Shown: positions 1 through 5,458, counted from the first letter of the stretch. The stretch: DNA of 6,080 bases from Candidatus Borrarchaeota archaeon (GCA_016840645.1 JAEORY010000258.1:1-6080), one strand, 5' to 3'. Program-made: numbers and translations. The notes: generated by a model not told the origin, from the letters alone.

Positions 1-1
1 A

Positions 2-607
2 AACGAGATTAAACGAATTTGTATTACACATTTTCATCAAGATCATGTATCTGGTCTCCCTGGTTTGGTCTGGACAATGTGGCAAAATGAAAGAAAACTA
101 CCGCTTGAAATAATAGGACCTGAAGGAATTCAAGACTTCACCATTTCTCTTTTAGAATTGATGAATACCCCTCTTCATGCTCTAACATATGATTTAAAGT
201 TTATCGAAGTTATTGGTGGAAGCATGATTGACGATGCTATATCTGCAATAGAGTCAGATCACCAAATACAAAGTATGGCGTATCGGATTCGCCGTGAAGC
301 ATGTGTATGTTATTCTGGTGATACACGACCAAATGAAAGAATTGAAAATCTATCAGATGGTTGTGATGTACTGATTCATGAAGCCTCATTTCCAAATGAC
401 ATGGAGGAGTTGGCACATAAATACGGACATTCTACTCCTGGAGACGCAGGAAAGCTTGCAAAAAAGGCAGGTGTTAAAGAAGCGTTGGTGTTAATACATT
501 GGCCAGAGAAATATTTCAAGGAGAAAGCATCGTTAATTGTACAAGCAAGAACTTTTTTCGATGGAAAGATTATTGTACCATCCGATTTGGATACCTTATG
601 CTTCTAA
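2..607 (+). CDS. RNase Z-like metallo-beta-lactamase-fold hydrolase, 5' end missing
   Basis: This is the C-terminal 201 residues of an MBL-fold phosphodiesterase of the RNase Z/ElaC superfamily; the reading frame is open to the window edge, so the true start lies upstream (about 50-60 residues missing). Numbering visible residues from base 2, the metal-binding motif HxHxDH is H10-F-H-Q-D-H15, followed by SGLPGL. The other ligands are H87 (DHQIQSMAYRI), D107 in SGDTRP, and H166 in LIHW. The family signatures HEASF (126-130) and GHST (142-145) are also present. Spacing H15-H87 (72), D107-H143 (36) and D107-H166 (59) matches canonical RNase Z, but H87-D107 is only 20 residues instead of about 71, so the flexible exosite arm that grips tRNA is absent. 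The substrate is therefore uncertain: zinc-dependent phosphodiesterase is likely, tRNA 3' processing is doubtful. It ends with TAA and converges on the next gene. Confidence 0.85.
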   Translation, partial: NEIKRICITHFHQDHVSGLPGLVWTMWQNERKLPLEIIGPEGIQDFTISLLELMNTPLHALTYDLKFIEVIGGSMIDDAISAIESDHQIQSMAYRIRREACVCYSGDTRPNERIENLSDGCDVLIHEASFPNDMEELAHKYGHSTPGDAGKLAKKAGVKEALVLIHWPEKYFKEKASLIVQARTFFDGKIIVPSDLDTLCF

Positions 608-650
608 GATTTCAAGCAAAGAATTAAAATGTGAATTGAGACGTCAGTTT

Positions 651-665
651 ATATTTTTTAAATAT
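651..665. terminator. Possible bidirectional T/A-rich terminator between converging genes
   Basis: The 67 bases between the two convergent stop codons contain a near-symmetric AT element with arms ATATTT and AAATAT around TTT (651-665). It gives a T-run on the + strand after the RNase Z-like gene and, read on the minus strand, a short A/T-only dyad after the glycosyltransferase. Archaeal termination favours T-rich tracts, so the position is right, but the stem has no G-C pairs and the call rests mostly on location. Confidence 0.35.
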
Positions 666-674
666 CTCAGTAAA

Positions 675-2291
675 CTATTTAGTCTTTACAAAAATGTGGA
701 CTTCTGGGCTGCCGTCTACGTAAATTATCTTTTCTAAGGAAGTATTTGGAATTTCGCTTATTCGATAATAATTATGACGATTATATTCCTCTTCATAATT
801 TCGAATTATGAAAACACAAACATTATCATCAATAATGGGTTTGCTCTCTGCGTCCCCAGCAAAGTATCCATCAATTAGCGTAATATCGTAGATCGCTGGA
901 TAATAATCTTTTGTTAAAAAGGCAATTGACCACTTGAAATATGGAAGGGTAACAATAACTGTATTTTGTGAGAAATCATTTTCTTCTAAGAATTGTACTG
1001 CCTCATCTAGTCCATATCCAGAAGAACTGGATTCAATGAATTGCTGTTTTACTGTGTTTGGTAATCTTTCTTCTTTAGAGGGCTGTGTTAATGTTCCATA
1101 AAGATATGTTGATGTATCAAAGACAGTTATCAAGACGAAAAGTAGTACTAAACCCTTTATAATAATCTGCCGCTGTTTTGTAGTGCGAATATTTTTCACT
1201 TCTTCGAAAAGAGTAGTAATTACTCTACTACTTGCAATGTAGATACTAGGAACCGCAGGCATGAGATATCGAGGATAAAATCGGACTGCAGGCCAGAAAG
1301 ATACGAGGACTACCGCGATCCAAATTAAGATTAGGATATCATCATTCTTCCTGCGTAACCACAATACAGGGATGAAAAGTAGCGTAAGAATGAGTAAAGG
1401 CCATCCAAGAAAATCTTGAATCCAGGAGGCAAGATAAATAATTCGTAAATAGATTTCCCATACTGAGAATAAGCTGACAATATCAACATCGACCCTACCT
1501 GGCGACCTATAAATGTCAAAATTATGTGTAAATGCCCAATAGAGATAAGGTGAATGAATAACTATAGCAACTACCAATGATGCCCAGAAAAATTTATTCT
1601 TGAATACATAACGATAGTTCCGGTTTATGATGAGGAATAGAACTATGATTATGAAGGCTATAGCACCGTTTTGCTTGGTATTGATTGCAAGGCCAAGAAA
1701 CACTCCTCCAAGTAGTAAAAAAACATCATTTTCCTGCTTAATGCCCATATAGTATGTAAGAATCGATGCTGTTATGAGTAACGTCAATAATGCTTCTTGC
1801 ATTGCAAGTCGGCTATACCAAACATGAAATATAGAAATACTCAAGAAAAGTGCTGAAATAAGAGCCGTTAGCCATTCATTATACAATTCTTTGGTTAGTT
1901 TCCACAAAATAAACACTGTAAAAATTCCTGAAATTGCTGAAATAAACCGAGCGGCAAATAAATTGATGCCAAAAACATGATAGGAAAGGCTATACAGAAA
2001 GGCTGAAAGGAAAGGTTTTCTGGACCATTCTACGGTGGTGTAAAACACGCTGTAAAACGAATAGTCACTTTGAAAGATCTTTAATCCCCAGTAACACCAT
2101 AGCCCCTCATCATAGAAGATCGGGAGTTTTTCCAGATTCCATAGACGAATAAACGCTGCCAGTATTATTATCGCAAGAAGATAGATGTGTTCTTGGTTGA
2201 AAGTCTCTAGTTTACGAGTAGCTAAGCCAGAAAGCACCACCGGTTCAGTGTGGTGATGAATTACGTGAGTGTTCACTTGCATCACTTGCAT
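675..2291 (-). CDS. GT-C membrane glycosyltransferase, PMT_2/ArnT-like
   Basis: This 538-residue polytopic membrane protein most likely transfers a sugar from a polyprenyl-phosphate donor on the outer face of the membrane. The first membrane helix (about 35-50) is followed by RLWNLEKLPIFYDEG, in which D61-E62 is the acidic pair typical of the first extracytoplasmic loop of GT-C enzymes. A second loop signature (WYSRLAMQEALL, about 158-169, with E166), the motif LAINTKQNG (201-209) and RYLMP (341-345) also match the PMT_2 family. About ten hydrophobic stretches run to residue 390; the last 135 residues form a soluble extracytoplasmic tail. Start at 2291 is chosen because a TATA-like box lies about 24 bases upstream and a weak GGGAG sits 8 bases upstream; the ATG is duplicated (MQVMQV), so residue 4 is an alternative. 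The first 30 residues, with a His-rich stretch, look unlike family proteins. Sugar and acceptor cannot be inferred. Confidence 0.88.
   Translation of the reverse strand: MQVMQVNTHVIHHHTEPVVLSGLATRKLETFNQEHIYLLAIIILAAFIRLWNLEKLPIFYDEGLWCYWGLKIFQSDYSFYSVFYTTVEWSRKPFLSAFLYSLSYHVFGINLFAARFISAISGIFTVFILWKLTKELYNEWLTALISALFLSISIFHVWYSRLAMQEALLTLLITASILTYYMGIKQENDVFLLLGGVFLGLAINTKQNGAIAFIIIVLFLIINRNYRYVFKNKFFWASLVVAIVIHSPYLYWAFTHNFDIYRSPGRVDVDIVSLFSVWEIYLRIIYLASWIQDFLGWPLLILTLLFIPVLWLRRKNDDILILIWIAVVLVSFWPAVRFYPRYLMPAVPSIYIASSRVITTLFEEVKNIRTTKQRQIIIKGLVLLFVLITVFDTSTYLYGTLTQPSKEERLPNTVKQQFIESSSSGYGLDEAVQFLEENDFSQNTVIVTLPYFKWSIAFLTKDYYPAIYDITLIDGYFAGDAESKPIIDDNVCVFIIRNYEEEYNRHNYYRISEIPNTSLEKIIYVDGSPEVHIFVKTK
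2274..2291 (-). repeat. 9-bp tandem duplication spanning the start codon
   Basis: The + strand reads CACTTGCAT twice in direct succession (2274-2282 and 2283-2291). On the minus strand this duplicates ATGCAAGTG, so the glycosyltransferase begins with Met-Gln-Val-Met-Gln-Val and has two in-frame ATG codons nine bases apart. It sits at the border with the transposon relic. Confidence 0.85.
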
Positions 2292-2311
2292 CAGGGGGTC
2301 TCCCTAAGAGT

Positions 2312-2317
2312 TATATA
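2312..2317 (-). promoter_or_regulatory. TATA-like box for the minus-strand glycosyltransferase
   Basis: Read on the minus strand, CTATATAAC lies with its centre about 23-24 bases before the ATG at 2291. In archaea transcription usually begins about 25-27 bases after the TATA centre, which predicts a leaderless or near-leaderless mRNA starting at or just inside the doubled ATG. The competing weak GGGAG at 2300-2304 (minus strand) would only act if transcription began farther upstream. No convincing BRE is seen. Confidence 0.45.
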
Positions 2318-2339
2318 GGCGGTATGACGAAGATAGTAA

Positions 2340-2527
2340 CGGCAATTGGAGGAATAACACGTACACTTGTCGACAAGGTGCATACTCCCATTGCAACACA
2401 ATCGTTGGCAGTACCTACGGGGCGTAGGGATGTTAAGCCTGTGGAGATATGACCTCCGTAACCCGACAAGGGGATCGAGTCCGTCGTAGAAGCAGGAAGC
2501 CTCGATGCTTTAGCACGAGGTAGCTCA
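2340..2527 (+). ncRNA. Possible omega-RNA (reRNA) relic of tnpB element 1
   Basis: TnpB nucleases use a guide RNA made from the 3' part of the tnpB gene and the right end of the element. This stretch has the expected structure. An imperfect outer stem (GGAG near 2350 with CTCC near 2384) encloses the perfect palindrome CTTGTCGACAAG at 2366-2377. A GGAG/CTCC hairpin lies at 2433-2447. The terminal hairpin at 2500-2520 is CCTCG-(A)-TGC, loop TTTA, GCACGAGG: eight pairs with one bulged A. It is followed by GTAGCTCAC, after which a guide would begin at about 2528. Whether it is still transcribed is unknown; it has no intact TnpB next to it. Confidence 0.4.
2342..2527 (+). pseudogene. tnpB: tnpB relic 1: C-terminal tail only
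   Basis: In the frame starting at 2342 the translation reads AIGGITRTLVDK, then a run ending in DVKPVEI, a stop (TGA at 2438-2440), a second stop (TAA), then PDKGIESVVEAGSL followed by DALARGSS. The VxPVE(I) and VEAGSL segments are typical of the extreme C-terminal tails of TnpB proteins, where the coding end overlaps the right-end hairpin. The RuvC-like nuclease core and zinc ribbon are gone. The tail aligns with the end of relic 2 (VEPVDI and then DDSGSQ) but differs enough to come from another subfamily. The upstream limit is unclear: the frame stays open leftward past 2300 without recognisable TnpB motifs. Confidence 0.65.
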
Positions 2528-2538
2528 CTCCTAAACAC

Positions 2539-2573
2539 CTATAATTGCCTCCAGGTGAGGGATGAAATTATAG
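2539..2573. repeat. Inverted repeat CTATAATT/AATTATAG
   Basis: Perfect 8-bp arms at 2539-2546 and 2566-2573 flank a 19-base spacer just downstream of the right end of relic 1. An overlapping alternative hairpin pairs CACCT (2536-2540) with AGGTG (2553-2557). It may be transposon end structure or an operator; no function can be assigned. Confidence 0.4.
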
Positions 2574-2590
2574 CACGTCAATCTTTTTAT

Positions 2591-2609
2591 GTCTTCTTCT
2601 CAAGAAGAC
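2591..2609 (+). repeat. Perfect 8-bp hairpin, candidate left end of tnpB element 2
   Basis: GTCTTCTT, loop CTC, AAGAAGAC form a perfect 8-bp stem. It lies about 135 bases before the tnpB start, where the subterminal left-end hairpin of an IS605-family element would be expected. The T-run (TTTTT, 2584-2588) precedes the stem on the + strand and no T-run follows it on either strand, so it does not look like a terminator. Confidence 0.45.
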
Positions 2610-2664
2610 CCCCAATCTGTTATGTGGATGAATTACATCCTTTACTTGTTTCACTTTCACAATA

Positions 2665-2730
2665 GTGTTCCCCAGTTTTAAATAGGTTTTCGGGTATAGA
2701 AATCTCGTGAAATGAATTCCAGGGGAACAC
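2665..2730. promoter_or_regulatory. 9-bp inverted repeat bracketing the tnpB promoter
   Basis: GTGTTCCCC at 2665-2673 and GGGGAACAC at 2722-2730 are perfect inverted copies separated by 48 bases. Between them lie the TATA-like box and the predicted transcription start; the ribosome binding site begins two bases after the right arm. They could be paired operator half-sites, or arms of a structure in a read-through transcript that would bring the ribosome binding site next to a stem. Confidence 0.4.
2676..2684 (+). promoter_or_regulatory. TATA-like box of tnpB relic 2
   Basis: TTTTAAATA is a good archaeal TATA element. Transcription would begin near 2706, giving a leader of nearly 40 bases that includes the GGGAGG ribosome binding site. 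Confidence 0.5.
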
Positions 2731-2731
2731 A

Positions 2732-2737
2732 GGGAGG
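2732..2737 (+). promoter_or_regulatory. Ribosome binding site GGGAGG of tnpB relic 2
   Basis: GGGAGG ends six bases before ATG 2744, which supports that ATG as the start over the in-frame TTG at 2741. It is the strongest Shine-Dalgarno sequence in the window although it serves a broken gene. Confidence 0.7.
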
Positions 2738-2743
2738 CATTTG

Positions 2744-3254
2744 ATGAAACTGACTTACAAATTTCGTTTGTATCCAACCACACCACAAAATACAATGTTA
2801 ACTCAATGGCTTACCACTTGTCGTTTGTTGTATAATAATTCTGTAGTAGAGCGAAAAGAAGCATGGCAAAAGTACCAATACTCAGTCACATATTATGAGC
2901 ACGCCACCCAATTGAAAGCTGCAAAAAAGACTAATCTATTTCTATAAACGTTTCATTCTCAGGTACTCTGGTAGAGTATATGTATGCCTAAAAGACCACA
3001 CAACTGCGTAGCAGGTGTAGGAAGTTTGTGCCGAAAACACTGGAAACACGTATCCACAGTTGTCCTTACTGTAGACTTGATGTAGCGAGAGATCATAACT
3101 CTGCCATAACTATTTTAAGCCGATCAACCTATTATCGAAAATCAAAATTATCATTATCATCATCAGGGCAGGGACTGTCCGTTGAGCCTGTTTGACATAT
3201 CCCGTTGGGGAATGGATGATTCAGGAAGCCAGCCTACTTGTAGAGTGGTAGTTC
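2744..3254 (+). pseudogene. tnpB: tnpB relic 2: N-terminus joined to zinc-ribbon C-terminus, frameshifted
   Basis: ATG 2744 opens a 67-residue frame starting MKLTYKFRLYPTTPQNTML, the classic TnpB/OrfB helix-turn-helix N-terminus, then CRLLYNNSVVERKEAWQKY; it stops at TAA 2945-2947. A piece in another frame (2949-2990, with RYSGRVYV) resembles the stretch before the zinc ribbon. A third frame (2992-3192) reads KTTQLRSRCRKFVPKTL, then HSCPYC at the second cysteine pair and RDHNSAITIL, ending at TGA 3193-3195. Reading resumes one base later as DISRWGMDDSGS into the right end. TnpB is usually about 350-420 residues; here roughly the central 200-plus residues, with the RuvC Asp and Glu, are deleted. 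The first zinc ligand is Arg (CGT 3007-3009) instead of the expected Cys. The nuclease cannot be active; the 67-residue N-terminal piece could still be translated. Confidence 0.85.
3224..3254 (+). ncRNA. Decayed right-end/omega-RNA hairpin of tnpB element 2
   Basis: GGAAGCC is followed by an imperfect hairpin at 3229-3248 (CCA-GC-CTA, loop CTTG, TAG-AG-TGG, with a two-base mismatch) and then GTAGTTCAC. Two changes (CT in place of GC at 3232-3233) would restore a perfect stem, so this looks like an originally complete right end that has decayed. Layout matches the right end of relic 1. Confidence 0.5.
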
Positions 3255-3304
3255 ACGCTTCGCTAGCAAAAAGACCATAGTTGCAACAAAATGTGATGAA
3301 ATTC

Positions 3305-3312
3305 TTTTTAAA
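3305..3312 (+). promoter_or_regulatory. TATA-like box of the membrane protein/glycosyltransferase operon
   Basis: TTTTTAAA is centred about 30 bases before ATG 3339. With the usual 25-27 base offset the mRNA would begin a few bases before the ATG, consistent with the lack of any Shine-Dalgarno sequence there. The promoter lies about 50 bases beyond the transposon right end, so the operon kept its own promoter. Confidence 0.5.
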
Positions 3313-3338
3313 GTGAAAATTTCTATAGATGAACTGAA

Positions 3339-3818
3339 ATGACAATTATTTCTCTTAAGGAAACGTTAAGGCATATTTCTTCAGTAGTTTTAATGATAAT
3401 AATAATTAGAATCATTGGACGAATCATTATTACTCTATGGGGCAATATTCAATGGGAGTCATTTGTGACATACATAACACAGATGTATTCAAGTGCCTTT
3501 TTCCCATATCTCTTGTGTGGATTAGTATTTGGGTTCTTGAGTGGATATGCACGAGTATACGAGCTTCAGAATGATATTTTCTTCAAAGATTATTTCATCC
3601 TAGCTTTTCTGGGATTTTTAGGAAGCATTACTGGTGATCTAATCTATATTACATTAGACTACGCTAAATCCTATATCCAAGTGCTACCGGGTGACTTGCC
3701 CCTCATTATTAATCTACTAATGCTTCCAATGTGTTTTTTTGCAATTTTATTCTTTATTGGAACTGTTAGTTGTAGTATATTGCTGAAATATCCAAATTGG
3801 CGAATAATAAAGGAGTAA
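3339..3818 (+). CDS. Four-helix membrane protein of unknown family
   Basis: The 159-residue product is very hydrophobic, with four likely membrane segments at about residues 14-34, 52-72, 84-106 and 121-149 and short charged loops (YARVYELQND at 70-79; YPNWRIIKE at the C-terminus). Gly-rich helix faces (GLVFGFLSGY, FLGFLGSITGD) suggest close helix packing. I do not recognise the family. Size and helix number resemble GtrA-type lipid-linked-sugar translocases, but I see no GtrA sequence signature. The stop codon is one base from the ATG of the next gene, whose ribosome binding site is inside this gene, so the two are co-transcribed and translationally linked. A role as partner of that glycosyltransferase is inference from context. 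The start is ATG 3339, apparently leaderless. Base composition is strongly AT-rich. Confidence 0.8.
   Translation: MTIISLKETLRHISSVVLMIIIIRIIGRIIITLWGNIQWESFVTYITQMYSSAFFPYLLCGLVFGFLSGYARVYELQNDIFFKDYFILAFLGFLGSITGDLIYITLDYAKSYIQVLPGDLPLIINLLMLPMCFFAILFFIGTVSCSILLKYPNWRIIKE
3811..3815 (+). promoter_or_regulatory. Ribosome binding site AGGAG inside the upstream stop region
   Basis: AGGAG lies in the last codons of the membrane-protein gene and four bases before ATG 3820. That spacing is short but far better than the 13 bases to the next in-frame ATG (3829), so 3820 is preferred. Confidence 0.6.
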
Positions 3819-3819
3819 G

Positions 3820-5331
3820 ATGTATATAATGGAACGTCTAGTACACATCCTCAAAAAACATCTAGGAACACTAACATTAGAAAAAGCAATAGTAGTAATA
3901 ATTATTGGAATTGCACTCCTTTTAAGATTCTGGAATTTAGAAGGTTTACCTCGTTTCAGCTATGATGAGGGAAATTATTGTGACATTTCTGAAAATACTG
4001 CGAATGGGAGATTCATGTGGTGGAGTCACAGTTTCGCTGGACCAACTTATTGGAATTTACCGTTGTTTTTTATATTTACTGCGTTTTCATTTAGGCTTTT
4101 TGGCAGCGGAATCGTCCAAGCACGTGCAGTTTCGGCAATTTTTGGCACATTGACATGCTATCTTGCATATAGATTTGGTAAAGACATATTAAACAAGGAA
4201 AAAGTTGGAATACTTGCCGCAGGTTTATATGCAATCGATGTATATGCCCTTTCTATTGATAGACTTGCTCTATTGGATACTACACAATCTTTCTTCATCG
4301 CTCTTTCAATCTTTTTCTTCTATATCAGTTTCAGAAGGAATAAACAAGCGTATACAATCCTTGCAGGCATTAGTGCTGGTTTAGCAATTCTTACAAAGGC
4401 AACTGGAGCATTTGCTATTCTTATTTTACTTGTAAGTATACTCTTAAATGCTATAATGGGAAAAAGTGAACTAAAACAGTCATTACGTAGTTTTACTATT
4501 TTATTAGGAGTTTGTATTCTTACTATTAGTCCATATCTCATATTTGCACATTTATCTGATCCAGATGTTATCCAAACAATGATTGGAATGTATTTATTAA
4601 GACCTCAACGCGGTGAGGCACAAGGCATTTATTATTTTGCCCTTTCAATTAGATCAAATCCATTAATCTTTGGTTTTGGCTTTATCGGATTAATATATTC
4701 GATCTTTTTGAAGAAAAGAAAAGAGTCATTTCTTCTTTTTCCTTGGATTTTCGCACCAACTATAGTTTTACTATTTGCAAACAAATTACCTCTCAGATAT
4801 CTTTCACCTTTATTCTTACCTCTTAGTATTGCTGCATCTGTTTTTATTATCGATATTGCCATGCAATTCAAATTGCATGATAAAATGATGATTGAAAAAA
4901 TTCTTGATTTATTTGCTAATCCACGCATTTTATTATCAATATTGGTTGTATTCATAGTTTTAATCGGACTTTATAATACTCTAAATAATGTGGGAACTAT
5001 ATTCACTTCGGAAGGAGATTATGAGCCACAACAAGTAGCAGAATACTTAGATTTGTATGTTGAGGAAGGTGCTGTGATAGTTGGAAACCCAGCAATAGAT
5101 TTTCTCTCCAAAAAACATGTATTTCACGATACGCAAACACTTATTGAAAACGCGGAACTTCAAGGAGCATACACGCTTCATAAACCTTTGTTAAGAAAGT
5201 TAGATTATCTTATTGTCGATCCTCAATTAAAATATGGTTGGGGAATCAGCCCAGAATTACATGAATTTCTTGAGTCACAGTGTATACTTGAAAGAACTTT
5301 TGGTGATACTGACTTATACCGTGTTTTTTAA
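3820..5331 (+). CDS. GT-C membrane glycosyltransferase, PMT_2/ArnT-like
   Basis: This 503-residue polytopic protein is a second polyprenyl-phosphate-sugar-dependent glycosyltransferase, distantly related to the minus-strand one: RFWNLEGLPRFSYDEG here against RLWNLEKLPIFYDEG there. D49-E50 is the acidic pair of the first extracytoplasmic loop. Further family marks are QARAVSAIFGT (100-110), DRLALLD (147-153, with the second loop acidic residue), AILTKATG (189-196) and RYLSPLFLPL (326-335). About ten to eleven membrane stretches reach residue 384; the remaining 120 residues form a soluble extracytoplasmic domain. It follows the small membrane protein by one base. Its AT content is higher than that of the minus-strand enzyme (30 against 42 G+C in one 100-base sample each, 4381-4480 and 1201-1300). 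Donor and acceptor cannot be told; S-layer or other surface protein glycosylation, or lipid sugar modification, are all possible. Confidence 0.9.
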   Translation: MYIMERLVHILKKHLGTLTLEKAIVVIIIGIALLLRFWNLEGLPRFSYDEGNYCDISENTANGRFMWWSHSFAGPTYWNLPLFFIFTAFSFRLFGSGIVQARAVSAIFGTLTCYLAYRFGKDILNKEKVGILAAGLYAIDVYALSIDRLALLDTTQSFFIALSIFFFYISFRRNKQAYTILAGISAGLAILTKATGAFAILILLVSILLNAIMGKSELKQSLRSFTILLGVCILTISPYLIFAHLSDPDVIQTMIGMYLLRPQRGEAQGIYYFALSIRSNPLIFGFGFIGLIYSIFLKKRKESFLLFPWIFAPTIVLLFANKLPLRYLSPLFLPLSIAASVFIIDIAMQFKLHDKMMIEKILDLFANPRILLSILVVFIVLIGLYNTLNNVGTIFTSEGDYEPQQVAEYLDLYVEEGAVIVGNPAIDFLSKKHVFHDTQTLIENAELQGAYTLHKPLLRKLDYLIVDPQLKYGWGISPELHEFLESQCILERTFGDTDLYRVF

Positions 5332-5397
5332 GATAGATCGAAAACAGTTATAGTTAATTGAAGTTGACAAACTGGATTAATCAGGTCTATGAGCTCG

Positions 5398-5422
5398 CGA
5401 TAATATCGATTGCTAATATTAT
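5398..5422. repeat. AT-rich dyads after the glycosyltransferase operon
   Basis: CGATAATATCG (5398-5408) is a perfect small dyad, and ATAATAT (5400-5406) also pairs with ATATTAT (5416-5422) around a nine-base loop. The 187-base spacer 5332-5518 holds no gene or tRNA that I can see; these dyads, the terminator-like element and the promoter are its only structure. Confidence 0.3.
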
Positions 5423-5444
5423 AGGCTTTGATGTTATTGTCCAA

Positions 5445-5458
5445 AGGTTTTTTAACCT
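5445..5458 (+). terminator. Possible terminator: AGGTT-TTTT-AACCT
   Basis: Arms AGGTT and AACCT enclose TTTT, giving an unbroken run of six T residues on the + strand 114 bases after the glycosyltransferase stop. A T-run in this place suits archaeal termination before the next gene's promoter. Confidence 0.35.

Larger units (their letters stand above)
2300..3254 (+). mobile_element. Graveyard of two IS605/IS1341-type tnpB elements
   Basis: The segment between the two glycosyltransferase loci carries two tnpB remnants in the same orientation. Each ends in the same right-end layout: GGAAGCC, an imperfect hairpin, then GGTAG(C/T)TCAC (2495-2527 and 3224-3254). No tnpA is present, so these were tnpB-only elements or were mobilised in trans. 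The left part is visibly richer in G+C: 56 of 100 bases in 2401-2500 against 30 of 100 in 3361-3460, counted by hand. Outer boundaries are approximate; the left end of the first element is lost and the 5' limit of 2300 is a guess. Confidence 0.7.

Noticed and set aside
537..737. 66-codon + strand frame overlapping the ends of the RNase Z-like gene and the minus-strand glycosyltransferase
   Set aside because: It lies across two well supported genes in other frames and over their terminator gap, lacks a ribosome binding site and has no recognisable motif.
2311..2538. Minus-strand 75-codon frame over the first tnpB relic
   Set aside because: Low-complexity translation without motifs; the + strand of the same DNA carries recognisable TnpB tail segments and the right-end hairpin.
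2568..2795. Minus-strand 75-codon frame over the tnpB promoter
   Set aside because: It runs antisense across the promoter, ribosome binding site and N-terminus of relic 2 and shows no family features.
2561..3303. Direct repeat GATGAAATT at 2561-2569 and 3295-3303 flanking relic 2
   Set aside because: Nine AT-rich bases could match by chance; IS605-family elements do not make target-site duplications, and flanking bases do not extend the match.
4632..4955. Minus-strand 107-codon frame inside the second glycosyltransferase
   Set aside because: Antisense shadow of a well supported membrane protein gene; composition reflects the reversed hydrophobic codons.
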